Assembly: GCA_947179485.1 (NCBI GenBank)
Contig: OX359247.1
Coordinates: 51,929,131-51,993,130 of the forward strand
DNA length: 64,000 nt
Direction: 5' to 3'
Source: Allacma fusca
Lineage: Eukaryota; Arthropoda; Collembola; Symphypleona; Sminthuridae
Below, one piece after another: positions 37,761 through 50,544 of this stretch. The notes under the pieces are model-generated. The model was given only the letters and a program-made list of their open reading frames with translations. It made no database searches and was not told where the DNA came from. The translations under genes were made by a program, and so were the position numbers. Numbering within the stretch: position 1 is the first letter of the stretch; each line of letters starts with the position of its first letter.

Positions 37761-40700
37761 TTAGGATTTGAGGTCAATCACTGCTACAGAGTTGAAAATA
37801 CCATCTTTGTCTAATTCTTCTGTGATTATCTGCCATTTGTCCAGACTTGGACTATACACTTCCACTGAAGATTTGAACAAACCATCACCTCGACTGACAT
37901 CTCCGCCGATGGCATAAATTTTACCATTTAGCACTACAGCAGCTATAAAAAAAATGACAAGATTGAATCTGCCAGCCGGAATTTAACCCAATATACCAGT
38001 TTTATAATTATGAAGCAACTTCTTAATAGCTTACATCCATTCTTTCTAGGTCGGTTCATACTTGCAACCTTATTCCAACAGTTTTCTTTCGGGTCGTACA
38101 TTTCCACAGATTTCATAGTATCCAAGTCCTTATTGAAATTTGTGTGACTGTTTATGCCTCCTCCACCGATAGCGTAAAGTTTCGAGTCCAGCACGGCTAC
38201 TGAGAGTCCATGTCGTTCAAACATCATGCTACTGACCAGGGTCCATTTGTCCTCTTTAGGATCGTAGCACTCTACCGTGCTCAATATTCCCATACTGGAG
38301 GTCTCTTTGGCATCTTCTGCTCCGTAACCTCCGCACTGAAATTAGTAAAAGAATGAACCAATCACTGTAAATGAGTAAACACACCTGCATCGAAATGAAA
38401 TAGCTATTCTGAGTAATGACGAGCAAAAAATAAATAACATACCGCATAGATTTTGTCGTCAATCACACCAGCTCCATAATTATGCCTGGCCCTGTTGAGA
38501 TAATCAATAGCTTCCCACCGGGGTTTCTTTGACTTAATATGTAGCCTCTCGGCACAGTTTACTGCCTCATTACCACAAATTCCTTCTGCTCCTCCAACCT
38601 TTACAAAAAATATTGGTCAATTGGAGTAGTTATTTGCTGACAAAATATTATAATAAATATAATAATATTATTAAATCCCAAACTACTTCTTGGTGTGAAA
38701 AATTGGCTGACTAATTTTGTATAAAGTAAATATTTTTACCGCGTAAATATAATCGCCGATTATCACAGGAGTAAAATTAGTACGTTCTTGTATCATATCC
38801 GGTCCTTTCAGCCAATGTTTTTCCTTGTCGCTATTTTTGAGCAGTACAGCCTCTGAAGAATACTTTACTAAATTTGAACTTCCATTTTCATTGAGGACAG
38901 TTGTTACTCCCCCCAAAGCATACATACGTCGAATCTGGCTCACCCACAATAAGCTCGTGGATTTGTTGCATTTGAGAAATGGTCGTAGTTGTTGGGGATA
39001 TTTCTGACATAAGTCAGTCATCATGACACGCGCCCCTTCCTTTTCGCATTCTCGTAGATAAATAACTTTGAAAACAGTATTGTTTGCAAGAACCTCAGTT
39101 GAGTCTGCCTTACTGTTAGTAGAGTCAGATGGAGTAATTTTTGTTGTAGACGGATCTGAAGATTTTGATGTTCGACTTCCTGCTTCCACGTCACAGTTCT
39201 TGTTTGCAATCTCATTTTGAGTTTTAATGGCTTCATAATGTGACCTCAACCCTCCTGTCTTCTTTCGGGCTAGTGCCCTCACAGGTTTTACAGGTTCTGT
39301 TGCAGGCTCAGCATTCTCAGCCTTACTCTTCTTCTCTGGAGGAGCGTCTTCCTGTTCCACGGTATCGTCAGGTACATTTTTAGACTTTCGTCTACGTACT
39401 TTTCCTCGACCTGATAAACTTACCTCATGAGGTTTGGATAGTTTTGAAGGCGAATCTATGATCTCTGTTTTTAGTTGTTTCGGTTTTGGATGAACAACAT
39501 TAGTAGCGGGTTCCGGAAATATGAATACATCTTCATCTACTCGAGACTCGGGCTGAAACGGTTTCTTAAAGATTTTCCTCAAGATTTCTAAACACTCTAT
39601 TGTCCGCAAAACTTCTTCTTTGTCGAAATGGAATTGCAGAAAGTCCTCAGGTAGAGATGACAGATCGATTTCTTCAAGGAGAGCAGCTGCACTTCGAATT
39701 CTTTCCGATTGCTTATACTTGAGCCATTTCAGAATTGCTGAAAAAATAGCTTCCTCCGGATTCTCCAGTCGTACTGGAGCACTGAGTACTGTGAAGACCT
39801 GATTTTTACAGCAAAAGCAAGTTAGAAAAACAGCAAAGAAGTAAACCAATGATCAACACAAAAAAATAATACTATCCGAATTTCCTATGGCTAATGTCTA
39901 ATTGTTCATAATCGGTGAAATAATGTAACATAATAATCTTCACAACGAAACTATCAAAATTCCTTAGTTATCATGGAATATTGAAAAATTCAGTGAATAT
40001 TTACCCATCTACATACATTTACAATTACTAAAGAGTATTAATTCCTGCAGATGTGGCAAAATTTGGTACGGCAAAAAGCACACATCAAAATTAAGAACCA
40101 TCCTGAACGAGAATGAAATTTTAAATACGCGATATGAAAAACCATGCTCACGAAAAAAAAAACAGGCAAATCCTTTGAAGAGCATATAAAAAAACGCCGT
40201 ATAAATTACCTCTTCGGCCGGCAATTCCAGGAACTGCGGCGTCTGTAGATACCGAATATAGTCACTGCTAATGTGACTAATTACAACGTCAGTAAGGTCG
40301 TCCATATGCTGAATCCTCGCAAATTTTAACCGGCGGTCCCAATTGCTATCATCAATGTTCACTGTCAAATACTCCTGGATTTTTTCCAGGAAACCTTCAA
40401 TTTTCAACTGATTCGCGGCCTGGTGCATATTCTCCACATTCTCCTCCGTCAACTGGAAATTTCCGGTGTATATGTAACTTTATAAATTAATAAATACTTA
40501 AATTAGCTAATTATCCAAGAATAAGATTTACAAAAACCAAATACAGTATTACACTGACACTCACACGTCAAATGACAAGAAACGTTCAACATGTTCATGA
40601 TCATGTTCATGAATTAAAATATTAAATAACTGTTGCTTGAAATCCCAACAATTATTATTCATTACTTTAACAGAACTTCCAAGCAATCTGGATCGATTCC

Positions 40701-41154
40701 AAAGACCTTATGTTCACATTTTTTCATTTCATGCTCGTCAACAAATAGCTCCCAGAAGTACTGCGAGGCCAGTGACAGGACCGCTCGGTTGGCCCTAATT
40801 GACACTCTCTTGTCCAGAGGTCCGGCCACCAGTGTCACATCCATGAGGGCATTTCTTCTATAATTTCAACAATAATCAAATGAAATAAATTAATCCTCTT
40901 GAATTCACTATTTTAATCTTAAGATTATATATACAAACGACACAAAATACAAATAATACTAGGAATTATTCCAAATATAATTTTAAACTCGTTACACTTA
41001 GTAAACAAAAAAGAGAATGTCAGAAACAAACCCCATACTTTCTTAATTCAGCTAAACGCCGGTCTGAAAACACTTGTTTAATGTGCCCTCCTCCAGCAGT
41101 CGTAGCTTCCACTGATTCTGTTGGGAATTTTTCAGCTGATCGTGAGCTTGCCAT
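37761..41154 (-). CDS. BTB-BACK-Kelch protein with long charged hinge insert
   Basis: Seven exons (41154-41039, 40857-40666, 40477-40210, 39798-38740, 38598-38443, 38335-38035, 37942-37761) join in phase to 757 codons plus stop. The BTB domain (about 38-150) has LMDVTLVAG, RAVLSLASQYFWELF and YIYTGNFQLTEENV. The BACK domain (about 155-290) has FLELPAEEVFTVL and NPEEAIFSAILKWL. The Kelch domain (about 465-757) has repeated IYA-GG blades: RRMYALGG, YIYAVGGAEG, IYACGGYG, LYAIGGGG and KIYAIGGD. Such proteins are substrate adaptors of Cullin-3 ubiquitin ligases. Between BACK and the first blade lies about 150 residues of charged, Ser/Lys/Glu-rich sequence with GKVRRRKSK and PPEKKSK, which look like nuclear-localisation signals. 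Ordinary KLHL proteins have no such insert. No specific KLHL orthologue can be assigned. Confidence 0.88.
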
Positions 41155-42031
41155 GTTGAATTTGCTGAAAGGTCACAAGTTCAAAATACCCAATATGTTG
41201 TTACTACACAACCCAGAATTTCCTGTCAGAATTCAATAGGATACGTCTCGTTCTTAATTTTGTTGGAGAGTTGAGGAACTCTCTTTAATTTTATTAAGAA
41301 CATAAGTCACTGCTTGCTTTTATATCTCACTTGATCTCTAGATAAGAATGTCACTTCACTTATTAATCAATTCTTAGGTATGAATCGTGAATATTACGTT
41401 TTGAGAATTTGCTTATACTTACTTACAAACCCCAATGCTTAAGCATTGCTTGCTTCACACACAGAGATTGTAGGAACTGAGAAACATCAGAACCAAAACA
41501 CTGGCCCCGAGTATGGGTCTGTCAAATATTATATATTGCGCTATAAATACATGTGTACGTTACGTACCGCTCGTAAAAACAGACAGCTTGTTCCCACCGT
41601 ATGTTTCACTTATTTCAATGGGGCTGTCAGCGTTCCCATAAGTACCTATGCACAATCCCTTCCTTCACATTTACACACACTACCTGCCCACACCCCAGAA
41701 GCCTTATCCTCAGTAATGACGTTTTATTTGAACAATCCCCATACATATAGCAGCACTTTCGAGAATTTTGGCTTTGGCCCTATTTCCCTCTCCCCGTCTG
41801 TAGTGATGCTGCTGGCTCTCAAAAGACGAAAAATGTAGCGATGGTTTAAGAATTTATTCTTGATGAGGTTATTTCTGTTCATGACCTTTCGCTTCTCATT
41901 CGTCATGCCGTCCATCCATAGCACACAATGGTTGTACATACAACAATAAATATAACCTCAACTCCAAGGATGTAAACCTTCTGAGTAGCTCTCAATGGCT
42001 TCACTTTACCGATTTACCCCAAATTAGAGAT
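41155..42031. other. Intergenic, 5' flank of Kelch gene
   Basis: Presumed promoter and 5' UTR of the Kelch gene. The plus-strand open frame at about 41446-41838 opens on TTG, has no domain and is regarded as chance. Confidence 0.45.
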
Positions 42032-42721
42032 GTCCAAATCAGTGCTCTCAATTTTACTCATTACTCGAATTTTTTATAAAGTGAATAAGTGAGTATTGTA
42101 CTTACTCGTACTCACATCTGCGAGTATGAGTAAGTAATGAGTAAGTAATTTTAAAAAGGTTGATGTTTAAGTAAGTAAAGAGTAAGTACGAACACTCATT
42201 CCCCGGTGTAATGTAAGTAATGAGTAAGTAAGACGAACTGCAAAGTATCAAAAAGTAAGTATTGAGTAAGTAAACTCTTCTTTACTGGAGTAACTACCAT
42301 AGAAAAAATGTTCTCCGACAATATCCATGACTTATATATGGTTTATGGAGGCAGATAACACAGGCCATAGGCAAACAATGCCTTTAAATACTTGCGACGA
42401 TGCAAATCGTTAAACTTGAGTCGTTGACTACACTACCAAAGATGGCAGTGACTTGGATTATATTTGAAAATGAGTAAGTATTACTTGAGTACTATGCAGC
42501 AAAAGTAAGTAAAGAGTAAGTAATATCAGCTTATTTTTGCGAATAAGTAAGTAAAGAGTAAGTATTACACTGCGACCCGAAATTTTGAGGGAGTAAAGAG
42601 TAAGTAAGATAGCCACCATGAAGCCCCTGAGTAAGTAAAAAGTAAGTACTGGACATCATGAGAGACAAAATTATGAGTAAAGAGTAAGTAAGGGTGTCTA
42701 ACTGAGAGCACTGGTCCAAAT
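42032..42721. mobile_element. hAT-like MITE D (GAGTAAGTA arms), with TSD
   Basis: Body 42040-42713 (674 bp) with exact 8-bp duplication GTCCAAAT at 42032-42039 and 42714-42721. Termini are CAGTGCTCTCAATTTTACTC and CAGTGCTCTCAGTTAGACAC. Both arms (about 42060-42285 and 42470-42700) are reiterations of GAGTAAGTAAAGAGTAAGTA-like words. The core (42290-42470) is unique. CAGTG termini and 8-bp duplication identify hAT. No transposase. Confidence 0.88.
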
Positions 42722-42724
42722 GTA

Positions 42725-43175
42725 TAATTGCGTTCCTTCAAGCCTTCGAAGGCTAATTTAAAAAAAATGCATTCTTTCTTTCTACGAATAAGTCAAGCCT
42801 TTCAATTATTTGCCTTCCCTTAGCCTTAAGTTGAATTCACCCTACAGTTACCAACATTACTGAAATTGCCCACATTCCTTATTTATTTTAAAATTGTATC
42901 TTTGCTATCAAACCTTCTATGAAAACGGAGTAGTTTTGCTCGAAAATTTTGAAATAATTACGAAAGCTACAAATGAATATATCCGTGAGATGCCTTAGTG
43001 TAAATTGAAGGCTTCTTCGAACCAGCCCTTCATTGAAGTCTTCATTTGAAGTTTTTTGAAGTCTTCCCTTAAACTTTGTGAATTCATTCCTTAAATACCT
43101 CCCAAATACCTTTACAGTATTAGTCTGAAAAATCGGTGTGACTACTTCAATGAAGCCTTTTTTGAAGGCTGGATA
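42725..43175. repeat. CCTTCGAAGG-rich repeat, possible further arm-type element
   Basis: The left part (CCTTCAAGCCTTCGAAGGC at about 42737) and the right part (about 43005-43170, with TTGAAGGCT, CTTCATTGAAG and TTTGAAGTCTTC) are both dense in GAAGGC/CTTCAA words and flank a plainer core. This mimics the MITE layout. GTATAATT on the left and GGATAATT on the right are a near-match candidate duplication, but the termini are not clearly inverted. A related fragment lies at 20770-20905. Confidence 0.45.
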
Positions 43176-44353
43176 ATTCTGGAAAGACGTAGTTAGGAGT
43201 AGGAGTTACTGCTTGCAATGACAAATTACACATATGCAACTTTCTCATCAAAACTCGTTAATGTTTAAAGGCTCTGTACAGTCAATTTTCGACAAGAAGT
43301 CCCAATTCTGATTTTCCTGCAGTGAATTATTATGCTGTGTAATGGATAAATTAAGCCTTAACTGTTAGAGTGTGTCAGAGGTTTTACTAGAGAATAACAA
43401 TAATTATTATTGTAGTCAGTATGGGGGTTTCCAAGTTTGAATTTTTTTTTACTCTAATTTCTGTTTTTAAAAAAATTAAATGAAAGAGGGATACCTTTGT
43501 AGAAAACATTTAGAGGGACTTCCAACCAGCATAAAAAGATACCCTGCGTTGAATACAGTTAGTTACTACAGAATCAAATAACCTTCACGGATCGTTCTTG
43601 TTCTTGCTTTACATCTACTAAAACACACTAAAAATATTTGAGAAAGTTGTGCTTGTACCATCCTTCATGGGAATAAATTTTACTTTATTTAAAAATTTAA
43701 AAGAATTGATTTTTTCTTCTTTCAATCTTATCTCACAATATTTTAGGTCCTGAGGCGGGAAATTTTGACTTAGGGCGATGAGATAAACTGTAAATTGCAA
43801 TTTGCAAATCAAAAGAATCCCAATTTCTAAATAAATCTTCTCAAAACATTGTGCTCTGAAATACGATAATGAAATGTACTGCTCATGCCACCTTTAAAAA
43901 AACCTATATGACTTTCACTGGGGGAAATTTGTTTCCCCGTAGAAAATTCCGTCCAGTCCCTACATACACATGGGAGAACTTTCACGGAGCTTGTCACGGT
44001 TCCGTCCCGAAATAGCACGTGGACAATATTTATGTCCCAAAACTATCACGTCACCAGAACCTCGATCACCGATCAGAAGCACAATCTCAATAAGCCTGAG
44101 TTGAGAGTCCACTATTTCTATAAGTGCACCCTTATTAGAAACAAAAATTGGCTCACAAAGACATGCACTAATAGGTTAGAAATCCACATTGGCTTGAACG
44201 AGAGTATTTCCAAACGTATTAACTATTAAAGAGAGAGTCCACTGGGTACAAATGTTTCCTGATAATCTTTAAATACGTGTCGATAATAATAGTTTATACT
44301 AAATTATTAAAATTATTAGATGATCAATGATAGAAGGATTGCTGGCTGCTAAT
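43176..44353. other. Intergenic
   Basis: AT-rich with no supported feature. An open minus-strand frame near 43830-44018 begins at GTG and has no domain. Confidence 0.4.
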
Positions 44354-47300
44354 ATTTGATTTGATTTGATTTGATTTGATTTGATTTATTGTCAGTAATG
44401 CATACACAACACTAGCACTATATTCACCTGGAAAATAACCTGTGAAGTGATTAGTGTTGAAGGTAGCCGACATATTTATACAATTATTTATAGAAAGATG
44501 ACATTAACGATCTAATCTCATAACTTAGGTTAAGCTTGTTATATTCAGTATCTTCTAGTCCGTTTAGTTGCCTAATAAGAAACGGAATAGTAGAATTATA
44601 ATACCTATCTCGTTTACATAGTATTTCATAAATACGGTTACCACTTCTAGTTTTACTATAAGTTGAAAATTTTAATTGTAGTAATCTACGAAACCTGGGG
44701 GACCGGAATATTGACTTACCGAATTTAACACACTGATCAGAAAGACGACTTAATATTGGCTGTAATTTTAATTCATTAAGTATTTTCATATAATTGAACC
44801 TATTTACATATTTCCCCATTAATATTGATAGGCACCTTTTTTCAAACTTGATTAATCTATGCTTATCAGCTTTGTTTAAACTAGTGCACCACACTGGACA
44901 AGCGTATTCTAACAGGACACGTATATAGGCCTTATACACTATAACCAATTCCCGATTTGTGAAGTTGAACTGCTTCAATTTCCTCAGCATGTATATTCTT
45001 CTATTTGCTTTCAGTATTGCATTTTCAATATGATTGTTCCATTTGGCTTTGTTATTAACTTGTACACCCAGAAGTCTTGTTTCATTTGATTTGGGTATTA
45101 CAGTCCCATTAATTTGCAAGTCAATATTAGAGAATCTTCTGTCATGGCTGAAGTCGATTGTAACTTGGACACATTTCTTCGGATTGAGTTCCATTTTCTT
45201 TTCACAGAACCAGGAATTAATATCGTCAAGTGCTCTTTGCATTGTTGGTGGTTTGGAGTAGTGCACTACTTCAGCCAGTGTTACGTCGTCAACGAACACA
45301 GCAGACTCATAATTTTGCGAATTCCCATATTTACTATTGAATTGTTTTATTACAGTATTTATTAGTATTACAAATAGAAGTGGGGCTAATTTGGTTCCTT
45401 GTGGTGTTCCATTATTTATGCTAAGAACATCTGACAAAATATTCCCATCTCTGCAGCATTGCTGCCTTCCTCTCAGAAAATCACATAACCACAGAATATC
45501 ACGGGAATTAATATTTAGTTCAATTAGTACTTGTATTAAGGTATTATGATCAACTAGATCAAATGCTTTCTTTAGGTCCAACAGTACAACTATTATGTAG
45601 TGATTAGGCTTGTCTAGATTTTTATAGATAAAGTCAAAGATTTTAGTCAAATAGTGAGATGTGGAGGCATTGCGAATGGTACCATACTGATTGACTTCGA
45701 TTTTGTTTATAATTTGGTCGTACAATTTACTGAAAATAAAGTTTTCCAGGATTTTTGAAAAGAGGTTTGTTTGGGTAATTGGTCTAACGTCATTAAATGT
45801 AGATACATTTTCAGACTTGGGTACAGGAGTTATATACCCTATTTTCCAGTCCTTGGGAATCATAAAGTTTTTTATCGAGAAGTTAAAAATATGTGTCAGA
45901 GGTTCAGTAAATAAGCACCCGAATTCTTTAATTATACTTGGAGGTAGGCCATTTGGAATATTTGATTTATTGCTAGGCAATCCTTCTAGTGAATTAAGTA
46001 CTTGGAGGACATTCAGGACTAACGGTGATTCCAATTCAACACATGAATCTATAGTGTGCTGGAATATTGGTTCATATGAACTGTTTATTTCTGAATAATA
46101 CTTATTAAGATCATTCAGTAATTTTAATTTATCGGGAATTTCAAGAGTTTTAGCCAATTTGTCTATACACGATTGATTTTGCAAATTGCATACAGTACGA
46201 ACAGCTTTGTACCAATTCACACTTCCTAATTGTATTTTCATACAAATATTTTCCCTGAATCTAGATTTTTCGGCGCTAATTAATCTTTTTAACTTTGATT
46301 TGGTATTCACATATGTTATATCCTTTGTGTGTTTTGAAATCTTTAACTCTTTAGCAAGTTTGACAATTTCTTCAGTGATCCACGGTGCCTGATTTGTGCT
46401 TATCACTTTTTCTTTAAGAGGAAATGCAGCATGATAAGCACCCATCAGTGAATGATTTAAAAAGTCATTCATTTCGTTTATATCATTACTTTTATATAAG
46501 GGCAACCAGTCAATCTCCTTTAATAATGCCGCAAACTTTGATTTATTTTGATAGCAAAAATTACGTACTACTATTTTTTGTTTGGAACAATTCAAATACC
46601 CATCTTGCTTTGGTATATACTTTATTATAATATGACCATGTGTTTTATTGTCTAGTGGTGGAAGTGTGATTGGATCTAGATAATACTGCATTAGATTTGT
46701 AAATACTAAATCTATGGTAGAAAGTTCATGTGAGTTGTGTGGAAAGTATGTGGGACCATAAATTAATTGTTTGAGCTGAACAGAATTACAAAACCTCTTT
46801 TCATACCTCCAGTGATTAAAATCACCAGTTAGGATAATTCCTGGGCTACTATATTTGGTTTTTAAATTGTCAACTAATGTTACTAAATTTTGGTAAAGTT
46901 TAAAGTGAATGCACTTTACAAGTTGGGGTGGAAAATACACACAAATTACTGCAATGACTGAGACTGATTTTGGGAGATAATTAGGTCTTACCAGTGTACA
47001 TACTATTTCAAATTCAGCTTTGCTGTTGAAGCAGGGAAAATTCTTGTATTGAAAGGAAGAAAGTGATTTCTTTATAAAAATTGCTACACCTCCACCTCTC
47101 CTATCACTACGGATACATTCATATAAATTGCACAACGGTATGCTAATATTTTTACTTTTACTCCCCCAGGATTCAGCTATCGTAATTATATCATATGCAA
47201 TACTTAATTCCTCTATTAATTCCAATTTATATTCAGTTATACCCGTTACGTTTGCAGCGATGATTGACGGGAAACAGTATTTGTAATTGTGGAGTCGATG

Positions 47301-47528
47301 GTTGTCTCGGATGTGTTTATTCCGAGTTCCTTGATTTGGTGTTTGATTTAACTGATGAGATTCGAGTATTGTTGAGTCCATGTAGTTTGGGAAATGCAGT
47401 GATTTACTCCTTATCTTTAATGTCGATGCGCCTCGTTTCTTCCCCGATCTGCATCGCTTTTTGGTGCTTCTTCTGTTTCTACCTCGATATAAATATTTAC
47501 ATCTTTTGAGAGAGATATATTCAATCAT
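44354..47528 (-). mobile_element. Non-LTR retrotransposon (LINE), CR1/L2/Jockey-like, intact EN-RT ORF
   Basis: A single uninterrupted frame of 1014 codons (47528-44484, ATG start) encodes an APE-type endonuclease followed by reverse transcriptase. Endonuclease motifs in order: TIAESW, RRGGGVAIFIK, VYFPP, GDFNHW, STIDLVFTN, and a final H in THGHIIIKY. RT motifs: DVRPITQTNLFSKILE, LDLKKAFDLVDH, NGTPQGTKLAPLLF, and the catalytic box FVDD where most LINEs have FADD. After the stop comes a short 3' UTR and a pentanucleotide tail, six ATTTG units at 44354-44383 on the plus strand (CAAAT on the element strand), typical of CR1/L2-like elements that end in short repeats and not poly(A). No upstream ORF1 or gag-like frame is visible, and I could not fix the 5' end or a target duplication. 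It is either 5'-truncated or belongs to a one-ORF lineage. Confidence 0.85.
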
Positions 47529-48569
47529 GATTTGGGGATATTTTACGGTTCATTAATTATATAATTTTAATGACATGAAATTGTGGAAAAAAAAAATTGC
47601 CTTATTAGATAGCTTATGAGAAGAGTTATCATTAAGGCATAAGAGAGATTTGAATAGGAAGTTCCTTTCAAATCTCTTCTCGTAAGCTTTACTCCAATTG
47701 TGTTGAATGCTTCGGTCAGCTTCGTCTTGGATCGGTTAATTCCGCCGTCTCTATATCACCTTCAGAGTGTGTTTACGTGAACAATTCTAAGTAATCCTAT
47801 ATAGTAATTTAATTGGGTACTTTACTAATTATTTTGATTACAACTGTTTAGGAGATCACTATTTGACCCTGTGAGTGAACTTTTTCTGGTTGAAAACTGC
47901 AATAATGTGTAGTATTTAATTAATTTAGTTAATTTGTTGGAGCGTCGCATCAACGGCAGACATAGTCGCCGGACGCGCGCGCGGGAACTAAACGCAATAT
48001 AATAACGCTTTGATTAACGCAAAATATTAACAGGTGAATTTATTGTTGCTGATTACGAAAATCTTCTAAATATGATGCTTGTTATTAAATACAAAAATGT
48101 TGCTTAATTGAATATTAGAAGTCATCGGTTACTCTTTACTTTTACTCAAAGTTAATATTAGTTATTCGGTATTCCTAAAAAAAAAATTATTATTGAAGTT
48201 TGTGGCTTGGGATTATGTAAAGGTTAAAATACCGTGGTCCGACTAAGTAAAAAACATTCAATTATTGATGATTTTGAGAATGGGGTGCGAAACAATCCCC
48301 TTCAAAAGAATTTGTTTAACGATTACTACAGTTGTGGTATCGTCACTTACTTTGTACTTACAAAAAGCCATTTTCACAATTAAGGATGGCTGTTTAGGGT
48401 ATAGTTCAGTAAAATGGGCTGTTTTGAATGTTCCCATCCTCCATTACAAATAATGCTTCAGGATACTGCATGTTAAGGATATGGGTAGTTTTTACAGCGA
48501 AAACAATCAGCAGTCCTCATAGAGGGTAGGTTGATGTGAGAGTTGCATGGTTAAGGTGTTTTCCACTGG
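47529..48569. other. Intergenic; nested inverted repeat at 47611-47688
   Basis: Contains AGCTTATGAGAAGAG (47611-47625) opposite CTCTTCTCGTAAGCT (47674-47688), enclosing a second inverted pair AGAGATTTGAA (47644-47654) and TTCAAATCTCT (47667-47677). The remainder is AT-rich with a short CG-rich patch near 47975. No gene seen. Confidence 0.5.
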
Positions 48570-50544
48570 TTAAATAACTGTCTTCGTTTGAATGACCTCC
48601 AGTAACTGGAACAAATAAACCAGTTCAGTTTATAATGCCAAGCAAAAACTAACTACTAACTTCCTGCTTCATTTTTTACAACAATGAAAGAATAAACAAC
48701 TATCACGCATCGCATTTCTCGTCCACACCACGCTCCTCACCTTGTTCATACATAGCTGGGTATTTTGAAGAACATCATTTACAGTATTTGGATTTACTTC
48801 AGCGGATGTAACTCCTCTAGGTTGATTGCGATTTCCAGTAATAGTATACAGCGTGGTAAATGACTTGATCAAATCGTCAGCCTTAATCAATGCGGCGATG
48901 GTGTTCTCAAATCCAAGAAGTGCAGCTGGCTCAAGCCTCGTTTTCTGCTACATGTATTTACAAAACATGACTTGAAATCAACAAGTATACATAAAAAGCC
49001 CTCTTAATGTTTGACAATTTTAGAGTAAAAGTTCAATACATGTCTCGAAAAGAATATACCTGAGCAACAACGTCGTCCACAACTGAACTAATGTGGTTAA
49101 AGTGATCTGAAGATATTTCGCCTAAGTTCATTATCAAATGCTTCACATCACAAGGACTTTCACAGTTACTGCTCAATCCTCCATCAGATATCTAAAAATA
49201 CATAAATGCCTCGTAAAGAAGTCTGTTAGGAAAATATTGTCTACTCATTTCGCTCTGTACTACATGGAGTAGGATCTCAATACACAAGAAGGGATCAGTT
49301 TATACGTGAAGCATTTAAGAAAATACTTCCAAGCGATATTTTTTATGACGAACACAAATCTCCGGCTCCTTACGAAACTAATGAGTTATTACTGCTTCAC
49401 AAAACTTTGTACCATCGCTTTCTTTGTTTCATTCAAATAGTGTTCCAGCCTTTGTAAAAAATTGAGCATTCCTTGTGAGAATCCTCCGAATTCCTCAAGA
49501 TTTTTTGCGGCATCAATAATATTCAACCAGAATTCGATTTGCTCCTCAGTTGAAGAAGTTCCCTACAATGAAAACAGAGGCTGCCATGTCAAATAACATA
49601 GATTACATAATCTCAACAATGAAAAGATCCCTGCAAACTCGCAAGTATACAAATGTAGTACAGGATATTTCGTTAGAAGGGAATTCCAAGGGTCCGGTTT
49701 GGAGTCCGGAGATTTTCGTCCATTATAAAAATAGCCCCCACTAAGCAATTTCCTAGGCAATGTGTACATGAATGACGGATGAGAATACGTTCCTTGTAAT
49801 TGGATCCCTTATAACGAGATACTCCGTCATACATTTATTCCACACCTTCACGATATCCCCATTCGAAGAAAATCCAAACCAGGTGCACACATCTATACAA
49901 TCTAATAGCACGACATCACACAACAAAAAGAGGTTTTTGTAGCACGAGACAAACGCTTTACCTTCATAATTATTCATTATCAAAATTCTATAATACATAT
50001 AATTATATAGTTACTTGACTCCCAGGTACGCGCTTCCAACCAAAACCCTGTATCGTCCGGGTAGATTTTTTCCAGCAATTTTTGCAATAAGCGGAAACGA
50101 TGAGTATTCTCCCTCTGAAATAGCAATGTTGCACTTTACTTTCAAAATGATTCAAGTGTTGGTTCAAAAATAACAATGTTTGAAGCAGATTCAAGAATAC
50201 CTCACCTCAAAAATTAAAACATCTAAGTTTGGGGTCATCAAAATTTGCTCCCAAAAGGATGCATCAGGGTCACCCCCTCGAACAGCTCCAACTCCTAGCA
50301 ATGTTTCCTCAAATTCATTTTCCTCCCTCTGATCTTGACTGTCAGTACCGTGCTCATCCGACGACTCAAAACTGAAGGATTCTCCAGACACGAAAGTAGA
50401 GTAAAGGAGGGATTCGCAAGGATCGAATCGCTCCAGAAGCGCTCTTGAATTGCGGCGCTGGACTGTGATTTTGTTTCGATTAAGGCTTTCGTAGTCATGG
50501 TGTCCGGGTACCTCTTCGCAGACGCTGTTACTAAAGCTCCGCAT
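48570..50544 (-). CDS. Unrecognised seven-exon protein, 362 residues
   Basis: Minus-strand exons 50544-50206, 50114-50015, 49901-49789, 49562-49401, 49191-49060, 48947-48741 and 48605-48570 join in phase to 362 codons plus stop. I do not recognise the family. The first ~90 residues are polar and acidic (SSDEHGTDSQDQREENEFEE), probably disordered. From residue ~95 the protein is helical and rich in Trp and Leu: ASFWEQILMTPNLDVLIFE, HRFRLLQKLLEKIYPDD, EEQIEFWLNIIDAAKN, GMLNFLQRLEHYLNE, NHISSVVDDVVAQ and LGFENTIAALIKADDL. There is no signal peptide, no membrane span and no obvious catalytic motif. The third exon acceptor is uncertain: an AG nine bases further in is also in phase. Exon phases and codon-like composition argue for a real gene. 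Confidence 0.6.

Noticed and set aside
41446-41838. 130-codon plus-strand open frame
   Set aside because: It opens on TTG, has no domain and lies in intergenic sequence.
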